Assembly: GCF_020085105.1 (NCBI RefSeq)
Contig: NC_058046.1
Span: 12,866,175-12,930,174 of the forward strand
DNA from: Siniperca chuatsi
Taxonomy: Eukaryota; Chordata; Actinopteri; Centrarchiformes; Sinipercidae
DNA length: 64,000 nucleotides
Reading direction: 5' to 3'
In this document: piece by piece, positions 12,300 to 24,663 of the stretch
Layout: each line of letters begins with the position of its first letter
How positions within the stretch are numbered: position 1 is the stretch's first letter
Program-made: the position numbers and the translations under genes
The notes under the pieces: model-generated
Databases searched by the model: none
The model's input: the letters and a program-made list of their open reading frames with translations, nothing else
Told to the model about the DNA's origin: nothing

Positions 12300-14990
12300 T
12301 AACCAGAACATTGAAACACAGTATGTATAATCAGTTGCAGACAAAGATAAATGAAACTCAACAGTGTTACTCCACTTTTTTTTAATGTGCCTGGCTGTCA
12401 CAGTTGGACAGAAGAGATCATATTTCAAGATGGTTCTTCCAGATTGTTCAACAGTATTATGGCCATATCGCAGCCATGCATATAACAACATAGAGCTGCA
12501 AAGATTTGTGAGGAGGCATCAGATCAAATCACATTTCATGTCCAGGTTAGCATTAGTCACAGCTATTACGCCTATTCCTTACACTGTTTTGATTTATGTG
12601 CAGTATCATATTTTGGCGATGTATATGGATTAGTACTGTATATGTGGAAGGTTGTCACTTTTCAGTGATGTTAAACTAAATGCTGAGAGTGTTTTTTTGT
12701 GGTGGTTAGCAGTAGATTAAAAGAGGGATGGTGTTGGGGCAGGGGAGACGTGGTCTGCAGCTGTCTGTTTCAGCTAAATCATAGCTTGATGAGTGTGGGG
12801 TGCAAACATTTGGCTTCATAAGAGATTGTGCTGCCAGCCGACACATATGCTGCCATCATGGCCGCCCTGACACGCAGGAGCCCTCTAGCCCTCAAGAAAC
12901 GCTGTCATAGAACACCCTGGTAGTTTAAAAGATTAGGCCACATGCTGTATTATGAGTGTGGATCCACATTATGAACTTTATCATAGGCCAAAGCATCGTT
13001 TCCTGCCACTCTCACCTGTGTTTTACCATCTAAAGTCAAAAAAGGTGTTGTAATGTTAGAAATGTCCTCTCTATTCATTAATAATGCAAGAGCTCTTATT
13101 AAATCCTTCAGCTGTGTTTCAAAGCCCTCAATCCTTGAATGAGATGAAGTGCAACAACATGTGCTGAGTGCCGAGTATGTGGATGAACCCATTTTGGAGG
13201 CTGAAATAGTGCAGGGCTTTGTCCAAATATTTTCTTAGAGTCCCAGCTTCTTTTTGGAGGCACTTAGCCTTCCCACACAGGGCTCAGAAGAGTGACACAT
13301 GGCTTTGACATTGACTTTAGGCCTGTTTTGGGATCGTTAAAGGCCAATTTGTCAGCATTCAACACGAGCCAGACAGTGAGATGTGTTTCAAGGGGCCTCA
13401 CATCTGGACCTTTTGTGTTTTAACAGTGTCCCGCTTCCTCTTTTAGAAACCTGACATACACATATAATGGGAAGGCCACGTTCCACAACCAGTTGGTCTC
13501 GGTTCATTAGCACGTTTGAGCCGCGGTCTCTTATTCAAACACAGTCTATCCCTGCTGGCCCAGTCCTACCCTGGACACACACTTTCCTTCTTCCTCCAGT
13601 CACATTTTATGATAATAATCATCAGTTGTAATGAGTTAATGTAATTATCAGCTGTCTCCTGAAAGGAAAAGGATAGTATTATTGAGGGGAAAGCCTTGTA
13701 GAGTTTAACATGAGTTGCACAGTAAGCAGAGATAGAGAGACAGGCCAGGCAAGGCCAAGGTCTGGTCTGCCAATCAGTCACTGTGAGGGCAGCTTGATTA
13801 AAGGAAATGAACCAAGTGGAAACTTTGAGTGTGTGTTTTCAGTTGTGTTTTCAGCCTGTCTGGGTGATAGCAACATTAAAAACAGATGCTGAAACAATTA
13901 GGGCAAGTTGGAGGATGTTTTTACTCCCTGTCTGTCCCCCCTCCCCTCCTCTCGCCTTGTGATTGCACATCAAAGTTGTCAACAGAGTGTTAAAGTTGAT
14001 TTTATTGTTTGACTCCTTAAAGCAGTTGTCAGTTTTTAAAGGAGCCATAGCTTCTGGTGGCAGACAAGCAGAGAGCCCAGACAGCCTCAGAATAGACCAG
14101 CCCCTGCAAAGGCACAATGTCAAGTGGTGGAATCTACTCAGGCACAAATACACACAGTTAAAAAAAAAAAAAGTGGCATGATTGTACAATTGTCCTTCCT
14201 AATTTTTTGTTATATTTATGTACTATATGCATCACAAGAACAACTTTCAGTTTTAGACTATGTAACTTTTGCTGAACAGAAACCACTGGGGCCCAAGTGG
14301 TAATTACAAGATAATGGAATATTGAATTTGCATGTATTTCCCAAGATTCTCTTTATTTAGTTGCTTTAAAGATGTTATCATAATCTTTTTCCATTCAAAT
14401 GTGAGGCAAAATTTTACAGAATTTCCAGAAAATCAGCAAAAGAAAATGTGAATTAATGTGGTTGTCATTATTAGGAGTTGAGAACATTGAGATAAACAGT
14501 TGGTGGCGCTAATTCTTTAGTCGGAATCCATTAAACCATTGCAGAAGATGAAGTAATTCATTCATTAAGAGCGCAGACAAACCTCAAACAAACAAAAACA
14601 ATGTAGAAAAGGTGTTGGAAATATGGCATTTATGTTTGTTTCGTTTATTAAATTGAGGAACGTTACAGTCACCGCAAAATACAGCAAAGCTTTTTAGCGC
14701 TGTTTCGAGTTTTGTTTAGTTTTTTCACCATTTCCAGTCAGGTTTTTTTATGCGCAAATTGAAAATGCACAAGTTTGTCTGTTTAAAGTCACCAAACTAA
14801 TGCCAGTTAATCTTTATCTATGCTAATATTGGCTACTGTAAGCTACTGGTCAAACCAGACCAAGTAGGCTTGTAGCAGCAAAACCACAGAGTGTATCAAA
14901 TTTATCAAGGGTGCATTTTATTGCCTATGAATTCAACTTTTCATTCATAACATGAATATTTTGTTTTTTGTCTTAAAAAAGTTAAATAGT
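12300..14990. other. Intergenic DNA, no gene seen
   Basis: Open frames up to 112 codons without domain signature. Poly-A tract at about 14161-14172. Nothing else could be supported. Confidence 0.5.
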
Positions 14991-14995
14991 CTCAC

Positions 14996-16577
14996 TTTAA
15001 AGGGGCAATATGTAAGAACTGAGACGACTCTCCACCTGTCAAATTCATACTCCAAAAAAATAGGGGGCAGCATATCACATATCAGGTCATAACTGCTGTT
15101 AGCTAGTTAGCTCAGTTAGCCGTGCAGCTAAGTTTGTGGTTATATTAGCTGACTAAGTCCGGAATGTGCACCAGAACCGGAGCTGGGTGAGCAGCCACCC
15201 AGTGAACATCACCAGACCGGGACCGAACACAGCCTCCAAGACCGACGGAGGCCAGTTTGACGACAGTGAATATAGTACCGAGGTGATTTACCAGGACTCT
15301 GACAGAGACATTGCGGCTTCAGGCGGGGCAGGAGATGCAGAACATTTTGCACATCTAATTCAGTGATTGCTGGAACAGTTTAAAGACTACCCAAGATGGT
15401 TTTGATGAGTTATATTTTGTTTCTGTCGGAGTTTGAATTAAGTAATAATAATAATAAAATTTTATTTATAGAGCACTTATCAAAACAATGTACAAAGTGC
15501 TTCACAACAAGAGAAATAAAATACCACAAGAAATAAAACACATAATATACACAAAAGCAATAAAATAAACAATAAAATAAACAGCCAGTTCAGGTAAAAT
15601 CAGGATATAAACAAAGACACTGACTCAGGCAACCTAATTTCTTCAGGCAAGTTGTTCCAGAGCCTCGGGCCCTGATAGCAAAAGCTCTGTCCCCCCTTGG
15701 TTTTCGACCTCAGGAACAGACAGGAGACCCCTGCCCGAAGAACAAAAAACTACGTGAAAGTTCATAAGGGATTACAAGGTCTAAAATATAGTCTGGAGCC
15801 AGGCCATGAAGAGCCTTAAAAGTAATCAATAAAACAAACAGGGAGCCAATGTAAAGAGGCTAAAACAGGTGTTATGTGGTCGTACTTCTTGGTCCTGGTT
15901 AACAGCCGAGCAGCTGAGTTCTGTACAGTCTGCAGTCGTGTCAAAGTTTTTTGATTAAGACAAGTGAACAGGCTGTTACAATAATGATGGCGTGAGGAGA
16001 TAAAAGTATGTACAACAGTTTCTGCATCACTAAGATTTAGAATAGATCGGATTTTTGTAATGTTTCTGAGGTGATAAAAACATGATAGGACAAGCTTAGA
16101 GATAAAAAGTGTGTTTTACGATGTAATAGTTCATTGAAAGAGAAGAATGTGAATTCAGAAGCTGTACGGTTGTATTTTTCAGTTTGATAAGGAATATAGG
16201 TGTAAAAATATTTACTTTGATATTTTGTGAGTTTATTTTGTTTATTTATTAGACTAAAAAAGGTAAGAGAGCTTGTGTAATGTAGTGAACTTGCCGCTGG
16301 CACTTGTCACGCAGCTGGAACTACCTGAGCTATACTATCGGACTAGTTATCGCCCTTTGAGGCACAAGTGCTATTACAACACATTCTGGGCCAGAACGAG
16401 CCCAGGGCCAGCAGGTTAGCATGCTAATTTCAGTAGATATCTCTGCGACACAATACAATGACGTCGTTGACATAGCGTCTGAACTTACTTCTTCACATTC
16501 TGTTGTTAAGGTTAGTTCATTTTGTGAATGTTTTAAAATAAAATTCTGGCCAAATCTTACATATTGCCCCTTTAAAA
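14996..16577. mobile_element. 1.58-kb TIR element carrying a second repeat
   Basis: Left end tttaaaggggcaatatgtaa (from 14996) and right end ttacatattgcccctttaaa (to 16576) are exact reverse complements over at least 20 bp. The flanks read tcactt and agcactt, an imperfect hint of a duplication. The body includes a 66-codon frame at 15166-15366 with no domain I recognise, and a second dispersed repeat at about 15437-16060 that has inflated the element. No transposase is visible, so it is non-autonomous. Confidence 0.7.
15437..16060 (+). repeat. Dispersed teleost repeat inside the TIR element
   Basis: Contains the ordered words 'attttatttatagagcactt', 'tgtacaaagtgcttcaca', 'ttgttccagagcctcgggcc', 'aaaagctctgtccccc', 'ccaggccatgaagagcctta', 'gggagccaatgtaaagaggc', 'gttatgtggtcgtacttctt' and 'gagcagctgagttctgtaca', all from a repeat very common in fish genomes. 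Class uncertain (non-LTR-like tail), no coding frame. Confidence 0.7.
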
Positions 16578-16682
16578 GCACTTTATCCTAAAATTTGGCT
16601 CCACTTGACCCACTTGATAGCGATATAGCATCAGCACCACATGACACAGGTAAAGGAAGCGGACTGTGCACTGTCAGGGTGA

Positions 16683-16684
<2 letters not shown>

Positions 16685-16722
<38 letters not shown>

Positions 16723-16728
16723 ACACTC
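16685..16728. repeat. (AC)n microsatellite
   Basis: Near-perfect dinucleotide array with one AAAC interruption. Confidence 0.95.
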
Positions 16729-18740
16729 CCTATGGTTTGTTTGCTCTGAGCAGGGAGAGGGCCGGCCTCATCTCAGAGGTGACTGATTTACAGTTTGTTG
16801 CTGTCTGTCAAACAGCTGACAGATGGGGAAAACAGTGCAGCCTCCGCCACACTGTCGCCACTGTTAGATGCTTTGCAGTTTCACCAGTGGCAAGAATGCT
16901 GAGGACTGCTCCTTAAGTTTGATGGGAAGGTTAACAGCTACTATAAAAGTGTAACAGTAGAGCATACACTTTATTGTTTTGTACCTGTGATGACCATTGA
17001 ACCTGCTAAATATCCTTTAACAGAGCTGACTGCAGGGCTAATCTGCCCTCAGTTAAACTGCATTTAGCAGTGGTTGGCACTGAATCCAAACTATACCCAC
17101 AAGGTAAATAAACACAGCTGCTCAAATTTGAAAGGGCTTTTTAAAACTCTTAGAAAAACATTGTCATACTTGGCCTTAAAATAAGAACAAAAATGTAACA
17201 CAGTGTTTGTCTGTGATGAAATCGCAGTAGTGGACATCGTTTTGGCTGTAAATCTTCTGAGATATAAATAGTCTAGATATTCCTGACATGCTCATAGTGT
17301 GGGACACAACTTGTTTCTTATTTTAGCTGTTTTTATAAAAGGGTCCTGTAGATTTTCTAGGGCAAGGCTCCAGTTTTGGGTTGGACTTTCAGCACTTGCC
17401 ATTCAACTGCCATTAACCTGTTTGTGCTTTTTGTGCCCTGCTGCATAGAGCACATTTTTAGGCTTTTAAATCATATAAAGAGTAAGTTGGATGTAAAAAG
17501 TTAGCAATTAAAGTGCACTGATTGTCTCAGATTTTTCGTTTATGGTTTTGCTCACAAAGCATTTTTGTCTCCATCCTGGTCTTTCTCAGTGCCAGTCAGG
17601 TCCGTGACAGCTCTTTCATTCCCGTCCTGAAGGAAATGAGAGTATAACAGACAAACGTAGTGAGACTGTGGATGAAAAGTTTGCAGAGCACCTGGTTTTC
17701 ACATGGGCTGCTGTTTGAGGTTTTCACTTTGACTTCTCATAACAGGGACAGTATTTAAGTTTCTGTGTCTCTAGTTTAAAGGAAAACAGGCTCAGACTGG
17801 CACAGAGCGCTTATTGATTATGAGACCCAGATATTTCCTGTCACTTCCGAATAAGTCTCCTAGTCTAACAATTAAGAATAAGCATTTAACTTTAAAGAAA
17901 CAACCAGGCAATCTTAAAAGCAGCACAGCTATTTGACTTTGAATAACATATTAACACTCACACTACCCATTTCAGAAGTAACAGTGCAGTGAAGAAGCAG
18001 TGAAATAAGTGTAGCAGAGTGAGTGAAATGTGAATGTGGAAGGAGAGACTAATTTCCTCCTAATTGAGCCACAGAGTTTTTGTTTTGTCAGGAGATTTTA
18101 GGCCAAATGGAGTCAGATTCCTGCAGATCTCCTGGGATGATGGGAGGGCCAGACTGATGTCTAGCAGAGGCTGGAGATCCCAGCAGTCCCCTCGGCTCCT
18201 TAATCCCTGTCATTAACTCTACTACACAGAGAGAACTGGCCTGCCTGTCAGCCACTACCCTCTCATCACCCCTGTCCTTTGTCCTTTCATTTCTTCCTCT
18301 CTTTCATTAGACTCATCTCCCGCTTATTTTCTCCCGTGTTATTGTTTCCTACTTTTTCTACAAGTAGGAAACTATCTCCCCTGTGAGTGCAGGTGAATCA
18401 CAAATCACAAGTGGTTCACCTGCACACTTCATTTAAAAAAAATAACTTGTCTCATAGAAACAATTCATTTAAGTGAAGAATGAAGAATGAGAAATGATCA
18501 TGTCACATCTTTTCATATAACCACCAATCTCACCTATTTTTACAACTCTATAAAAACGACAGTCTGGGAATGTAAGTCAAAAAATATAATATTTATATTA
18601 TCACTCAAGCACGCCATCCCTTGAATAAATAGCTTACCACAAGCAGCTATAAAACAAAAGTCTGACAGAAGCATCTCAGTTGGAGAGGACAAACCGTCCT
18701 ATTATAGCACATCCTGTGATGCTTGCTGTTTTGTCAATTG

Positions 18741-18759
18741 ACACGCACACACACACACA
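18741..18759. repeat. (AC)n microsatellite, short
   Basis: Nine AC units with one CG interruption near the start. Confidence 0.85.
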
Positions 18760-20015
18760 GTATAGAGGGGAGAGAGAGGATGGGTGTGGGGGTGGTCCAG
18801 GGTCCTGAGAAGGGAGAGGGGAAACACCTTGCGACCCCGTTGTTCCTGACCAAGCTACTGGAGGTGCGGAGACAACAAGGATGGACGAGCAGAGAGCACC
18901 GCTGGACAGCTGCCTTGATTTGGGTCAATCAGTATTGTTAGCTCACAATTAACATCATGATTACTTCCACTACTATCTGTTGCATGCATGAAGTGTTAAA
19001 AACATTCTAATCAGGAAGAAAAAGTATTAAAAAGTGCTAATCTAACCTAAGCAGAGGCTCAAATGAATTGAAATGTCTAAGTAAAAATCATTCTGCCCTC
19101 ATTGTGTGCGTGTGTGTTTTTTTTATTTCTTGGCAGACGTGCAATAAGGAAGGTAGATAAGTTATAAATAAACAGTCAGGATTTTGTTTTTCATGGCAAC
19201 AACAGTAACTGACTTGCAAACAGTGCTGTAGTTTGTCTCCGGCAGGGCCGTGTTTGGGTTTTGATGTGGATGGAACACAACCGTCTCCCAGGCACAGACA
19301 GCATGACTTGTGCTGCAGATAAACCCTCTGCTCCATTTGAGCCATCCAAGGAAAACTTTGCTTTGATGCACGCACATGTTAACAGAATAAATGTTGAAAT
19401 AAGTCAGTCTGGATGGGTTTACCTCTTCATACTGCAGCATCAAATACAAAATAAATAGGAAGCAACAAGGTCAAGTGCATTACAGTTCTCTACTGATTTA
19501 GCATTGCACCCCTATAATGTTATCAGACTCACAATGGATAGTTTAAATAAGGATCAGAATCAATGTAGCAGTGCCAGATATACCGTCTTTTTTTATTCCA
19601 CGCATTCCTCTTCCTTGTCAAAACCTGGCACCTGCATTACCCACAATGCAACTCGGTTGCTGACAATTTGGTCGGAGATTTGGGTGTGTCATGCTAATTG
19701 CGGCTAATGTAGCCTCGAACTGCTAGCCTAAAGCAGAGATGAGGAGCGAGCTACAGTGGTCTGGTAACCTCACTTCCTTTTAACTTCACAACCTTAGTTT
19801 TTTTTTTTATTTAAACTTGTAGTCTCCAGCCCCAACTGACGCTGACTCAAGCGACATCACTTGAAATTTGCAACAGCTCCCTCCGAAGCCACAAAAGGCT
19901 TTATACAACTATTTTCCCATATGCAGTAGCACTCCAGTAGTACAAAGTAGTAAACAGACTTTGATGTGTAAAATCGGTTCTCCTTTAAGTGAAAAGTTTT
20001 TGTCTCAAGTAGTTA

Positions 20016-20590
20016 AGGGACTGTCCAAAAATGATTAGGGGAAAAGGGTGGTCAGAAAACAGGGAGGGTTATATATTTTTTGTTAAAGGGAGGCTAGTCA
20101 AAGATTTTTTGGAGAGCAGCGGAGGGTCTTTTAACTTTTTCTCATCCTAGATTTATATCATATTTTATTCTTCCCTTGTGAGATATATTGCAATTTTAAA
20201 AAAAGTCTCACATAAAGCATTGCGTTTGTGTGCGCCACAGGTCACAAAGGTACATTTGGTCATATGCAGAGGACTGCTATAATTACGACAGGATTGTTCC
20301 TGTCGTAATTATAGCAGTTGGTGGCTGTGTGAAAATGATTGTTGCTTTAACATTTAAGGTTTTATTGGGTTACATTATCTTAAATTCTTAATACACTTTT
20401 AGTTATTATTGGTGAAAATAATTGTACCAATTTTGTGAGTTAGTATGTAAATAGAAATATATATTTTTGTCTCTCACTCGAAGGGAGGGTGCAAGGAGAA
20501 ATGTATTAACACTGGGGAGGGGAAACTTTATAAAGTGAAACATTAGGTTCAGCCCCATCTGCCCACTAAAATAATTTGTGAACAATCCCT
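20016..20590. mobile_element. MITE-like element with perfect central hairpin
   Basis: The ends agggactgtccaaaaatgat and the reverse complement of the right end (agggattgttcacaaattat) form imperfect inverted repeats. Both halves carry polypurine blocks (gggagggtt, gaagggagggtgc). The centre holds a perfect inverted repeat: arms of 21 bp at 20273-20293 and 20298-20318 around a 4-nt loop, almost exactly at the element midpoint. No coding capacity. I recognise the general sequence type from fish genomes but not a family name. Confidence 0.65.
20273..20318. repeat. Perfect 21-bp inverted repeat (hairpin)
   Basis: The arm actgctataattacgacagg plus one base is followed by loop ttgt and its exact reverse complement. 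A transcript would form a 21-bp stem without mismatch. Confidence 0.95.
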
Positions 20591-23500
20591 AAACAATGTA
20601 CCTAACCATACTACAAGGAGATGGTACAGCCACAAAAAAAAAAATCACCAAAATCTCTAAACAAGATGAATTTTCTGTCAGGAAACAAAAAAATGATTTG
20701 CAGCTGTTGTTTTGACTTAATCTCGGATACATGATGAAATTTTAAAACACCCTCTAACAACAGGTGCATTGCTCATTAAGAGAAAAGTGCTTAGAGCAAC
20801 AAAAATGAAACAATAGAGCAGCCTTATCAGTGCAAACATTTCTCATGATTGGGTGGAGGTCTCTATTCAGTTCAATGATGAGGTCAAGAGTAAGCAGATG
20901 TGGGGAAAAGATAGCTGTTTTTGTTACGGCTGGCCTCGAGTATAATTATGCACATACAGTACAATACAATGCCCTCTGGAAGTTAGTTACAGAACTTTCC
21001 ATTACACACTATGAGAATGTATCTTATTCTTGTGATCTTTTGATTTTGTATTGCACTGCAAATGCAGACATGCAGAAGCAAATTGTCACGCAGGAGTAGC
21101 AGACACACAACAGCCAGTGATCCTCACAGAACCTGCAGTTCAACAAGGTGCTCTGCCAATTAGCAAACCCCTCAGCGGGAGCAGTGCCCTCGCACATCTG
21201 AGGGTGTGGCACTGGCTCTATGGCACAGGAGCGCGACGTCGTCTGACACAGCACAGTCAGCACTTAGCAGGCCGATGTGAAAGGTCCGCGGCTGTGGCTC
21301 ACAGTTAGCTATAAGATTTGACTAGATGGAAACACAAATTGGGGTCCAGTGTGAATTATTGTTATCTTTATTCTACATAAATTGTTTTCTGCAGGGACAG
21401 TGTGCACTTGGGGACCAACGTTGTCTCTCAAATGACACCACACTGTGACCCTAGAACCCCTTTGACCCTGGTCCCTGGGTGCCTCAGCATGATTTGTGGG
21501 GCCTGGGGTCTGCTGTATTGGCCACAAATCAAGGAAGGGGGGGGTCAGTGTGCTGCCATCAATTTTTACACTTCAAACAAACCTCAGGTCATAGATTACA
21601 CCTTCAATCACTTATCTCCTCCACTGACCAGACTGGAGCTGACGTGCGTCCATTACAAATGTCCCCCAAGTCGCCTGTCATTGACTCCACTGAACTCTGT
21701 AAAGATAAATATCACACACACCTCCCTCTATTTACGAAAAAATATCAGCTGTTACAAAGCATGTGATCAACTAGCAGCAACTTTCCATGGAAGGGCTACA
21801 GAAGTATCTGGGAAAATTCAGCCAATGGTCAGAGCAAGACAGAAGCATATCATGTGTGTCATATCACAGCAGCAGGGTCTTTACAGCAGCAGATCAAAAG
21901 CAGTCACAGCTGTGGCAGGCACACGTGTGGCCCAGGCCAAGGAGAGAAAACCCTGTGATGCAATGCAGCTATAGGTGGCAAGGAAAATATGACACCAATT
22001 AAAAGCATGCTATAGTGTATGGTTAAAAATGCATTGAATATATTTTGCTCATATTTTATTTGGAATGAAATGTAAGTAAATCCTGACTCCCAGCTGATAA
22101 TCATCACCCCACCCCACCCCCATAAAACTGACCTCAGGATCAGCAGCAGGACTTTATCTTGGCACCTATAAAGGCAACGATTAACAAGTGAGGAGGTCCT
22201 CTGAAGATATCCAAGACGATGGTCTAATCTGACCATCTGTTTCTTATCTACTCGCCTTTATTTTTTAAATTTGCAAATTTATTTGTCTAAAGGATACCGG
22301 GCCAGCAAGCAGCAGGCGGCCAATCCTCTCCCTGGGGAATGAGGTAGAGGTGGGACCCACCTTGTGTGTGTGTGTTTGCGTGTTTGTGTGAGTGCTTGTG
22401 TGTGATTTTCTAAGGTAGAGGATCAAGTACAAGCAGAATAAGCATGGTGCATCTTTCTTTTATCATAGCTAATATAACTTTCACTTTTTTATATGAACTT
22501 TTTTCACATACAAACACAAAATCATGTAAGTAGAGCTCAGTGTTTCTCACCTGAGGTGCAGTGCAACAGTTGTGTCTCCACAGAGAAGAAACTGGGGCAC
22601 CAACTTCTCCTTGTTGAAAGAAGAATAGAGTCTCTGCCATGTTAGACTCCCCTCGAATGGCTACAGTACAATCACCAGTCACTCACTGCAGGCTGATAAG
22701 CTGTGATCCACAGAGTCCTTCCTTTCACCAAAGACATTTCTCAAAGCCGGTGCATTTACAGTGTAATAATCCACTGTGAGGATTCATGTAGTAACTCCCT
22801 GTTATCACCACTAGGAGGCCTGTTTTGGACAGATTAGCCAAACTAAACCTGCTGTAAATAATGTTCAGCACTGCTCAGACTTGTCCACTCTTTGTTTCAC
22901 TGAAGGTAATTCAGCTGGCTTGGAGTCTCACTGTAAGTCTACAAACAACAAATTTTGTGAGCTGATTGAATCATTTGTCAAACTTTTGTTTTGCAGATGG
23001 TTGTGCTCGGTAAATCTCCATAAGGTTGAAACAGCCTTTTGTAAACTTCTGTAAAAAAAATAAAATAAAATAAAAATTGTAGTGGAGTGTTTTTTAATGT
23101 TGGGGAGTTACTGTATGCTAAGTCAGTAATAGGTGCAACCAAATCTATTTCCATGTGCAGTAAGTAAAAACAGCAAAATGTGCACACTTTACACAAACCA
23201 CTTATAAACTCCTAAACAAACCTTATATGGACCAATGTTCAGATATTCATCAGTCATTTGCTTATTTCTTGCCTTGCAAGTTGCAGTGGATTAAGTCCTC
23301 ATATGATGCAATCAGCAGTTAAATGAACATGTATTAACCAAAAGGTGAAAAGGATTTAGAAATAGACATTGTTAGCACAATGATGGTGTCAATGTGAGGT
23401 TTCCTTTTGTTTTTGCTTCAAACCGGTGTGTTTGCTTGTCCCTTTATCATGGAAATGAATCCCCAGACTTGAGAATTAAATTCACACATCCCTTGAGCTG

Positions 23501-24440
23501 CCCACTGACATTTAATCTTCAAACAGTTTGCAATTCACTGTCGATCTGATTACGATGCAATTTCAATGCACCTCGTAATATTTCTGGTGTGTTTAAGTTT
23601 TTTATATTATCAATGGGCGCACAGATGAGACGAAATGTGACGCTTCTGGCATTTTGCATGTTTAACTGCCGTTTAATTGTGATTGTGATGTAAAACCAGA
23701 GGAGTGGAAATGTCCAGACCTGTTCCGCACATGAATCCACCTTTACAAACGAAATCGCTGGCAAACTAATGCAACACTGAAAAGTAACTTTTTATGCCGA
23801 TTAAAAGATAAAAAGGAGAGTGAGGCGGGGTGGTGCAGCCTGACAAACAGGTCTGCTTCTGTCTGTTTACATGATGTCATTTATTCACTACAGTAGGCCT
23901 AATGGACAAAAACTGATTCAATCAACTGTTCGATTATTAATATTTTTGTATTAATTAATATTGTTATAATCATTGTTATTAGAACTTGCTGACGATCTCC
24001 AGTTAAAATGTTGTTAAATATTTGCTCTTCGGTACAAAAACAAAGTTAAGTGGATTAAACTTCACACTTTAAAAATCGATTGACTGATTGATTGATTGAT
24101 GTCTTTTATTTATCAGATGCAACTTGTTTCGACTGGACCCCAGGGTGGGATCGTGTGTCGACCAATGCTTAATTTCCTTAAGGTTTTTTTGCACTTATTG
24201 AATTCGTCTTTCCCTGAAAGTCCTAAAAGTTGATTATTAATTTCGCAAAGTGTAAAAACGTTACATTCAGTAATGAGGGTTTGACCCTTGTTTGTCTACA
24301 AGTGGATTGTATCGGGGGGCTCTTCGTCGTCCGGGCGGAGGGTTCCGCCAGAAGAGGTGAGAGAGAGGAGGAGTGGGAGGGCTGAGAGATGTTTTACTGG
24401 AGGGGGGGGTCGTCCTGGGAGGGAACCAGGGGTGTAGAGG
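20591..24440. other. Intergenic DNA upstream of aplnr, no gene seen
   Basis: The longest frame (21402-21974, + strand, 190 codons) has no domain, hydrophobic pattern or splice context that would support a gene. There is a short ATTG/ATTGATTG run near 24079-24101. Cis-regulatory elements of the receptor gene could lie here, but none can be assigned from sequence alone. Confidence 0.5.
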
Positions 24441-24447
24441 GCCGAGT

Positions 24448-24456
24448 TTAAAAAGG
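24448..24456 (+). promoter_or_regulatory. aplnra: TATA-like box of aplnr
   Basis: tttaaaaag lies in a GC-rich context about 210 bp before the receptor start codon. It is followed about 25-30 bp downstream by a pyrimidine-rich stretch (cactcactctcacacaca), which is a plausible transcription start. Confidence 0.5.
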
Positions 24457-24663
24457 CAGACAGCGCCAACAGTCACTCACTCTCACACACAATCTGATCT
24501 CTCCTCCAATTCCCACCAGCAGTCAACTCAGCAGAACCTACAGCTCCTGTGATTCCCTGATTTCTGCTTTGATTCACCTCTGACGACTTGGAACTGTACA
24601 GGACTCTTACCTTTTGTTTTCTGAAAACGAAGGATTTTTTTAAAAGATCTTTTCCACTGCAGC

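Larger units (their letters stand above)
16580..20014. other. Intergenic DNA with CA microsatellites, no gene seen
   Basis: Two (AC)n tracts lie here (16685-16728 and 18741-18759). Otherwise only short open frames without domain character. No RNA gene recognised. Confidence 0.5.

Noticed and set aside
21402-21974. 190-codon + strand frame
   Set aside because: No domain, no splice context and repeat-like composition. A chance frame in GC-moderate DNA is likelier.
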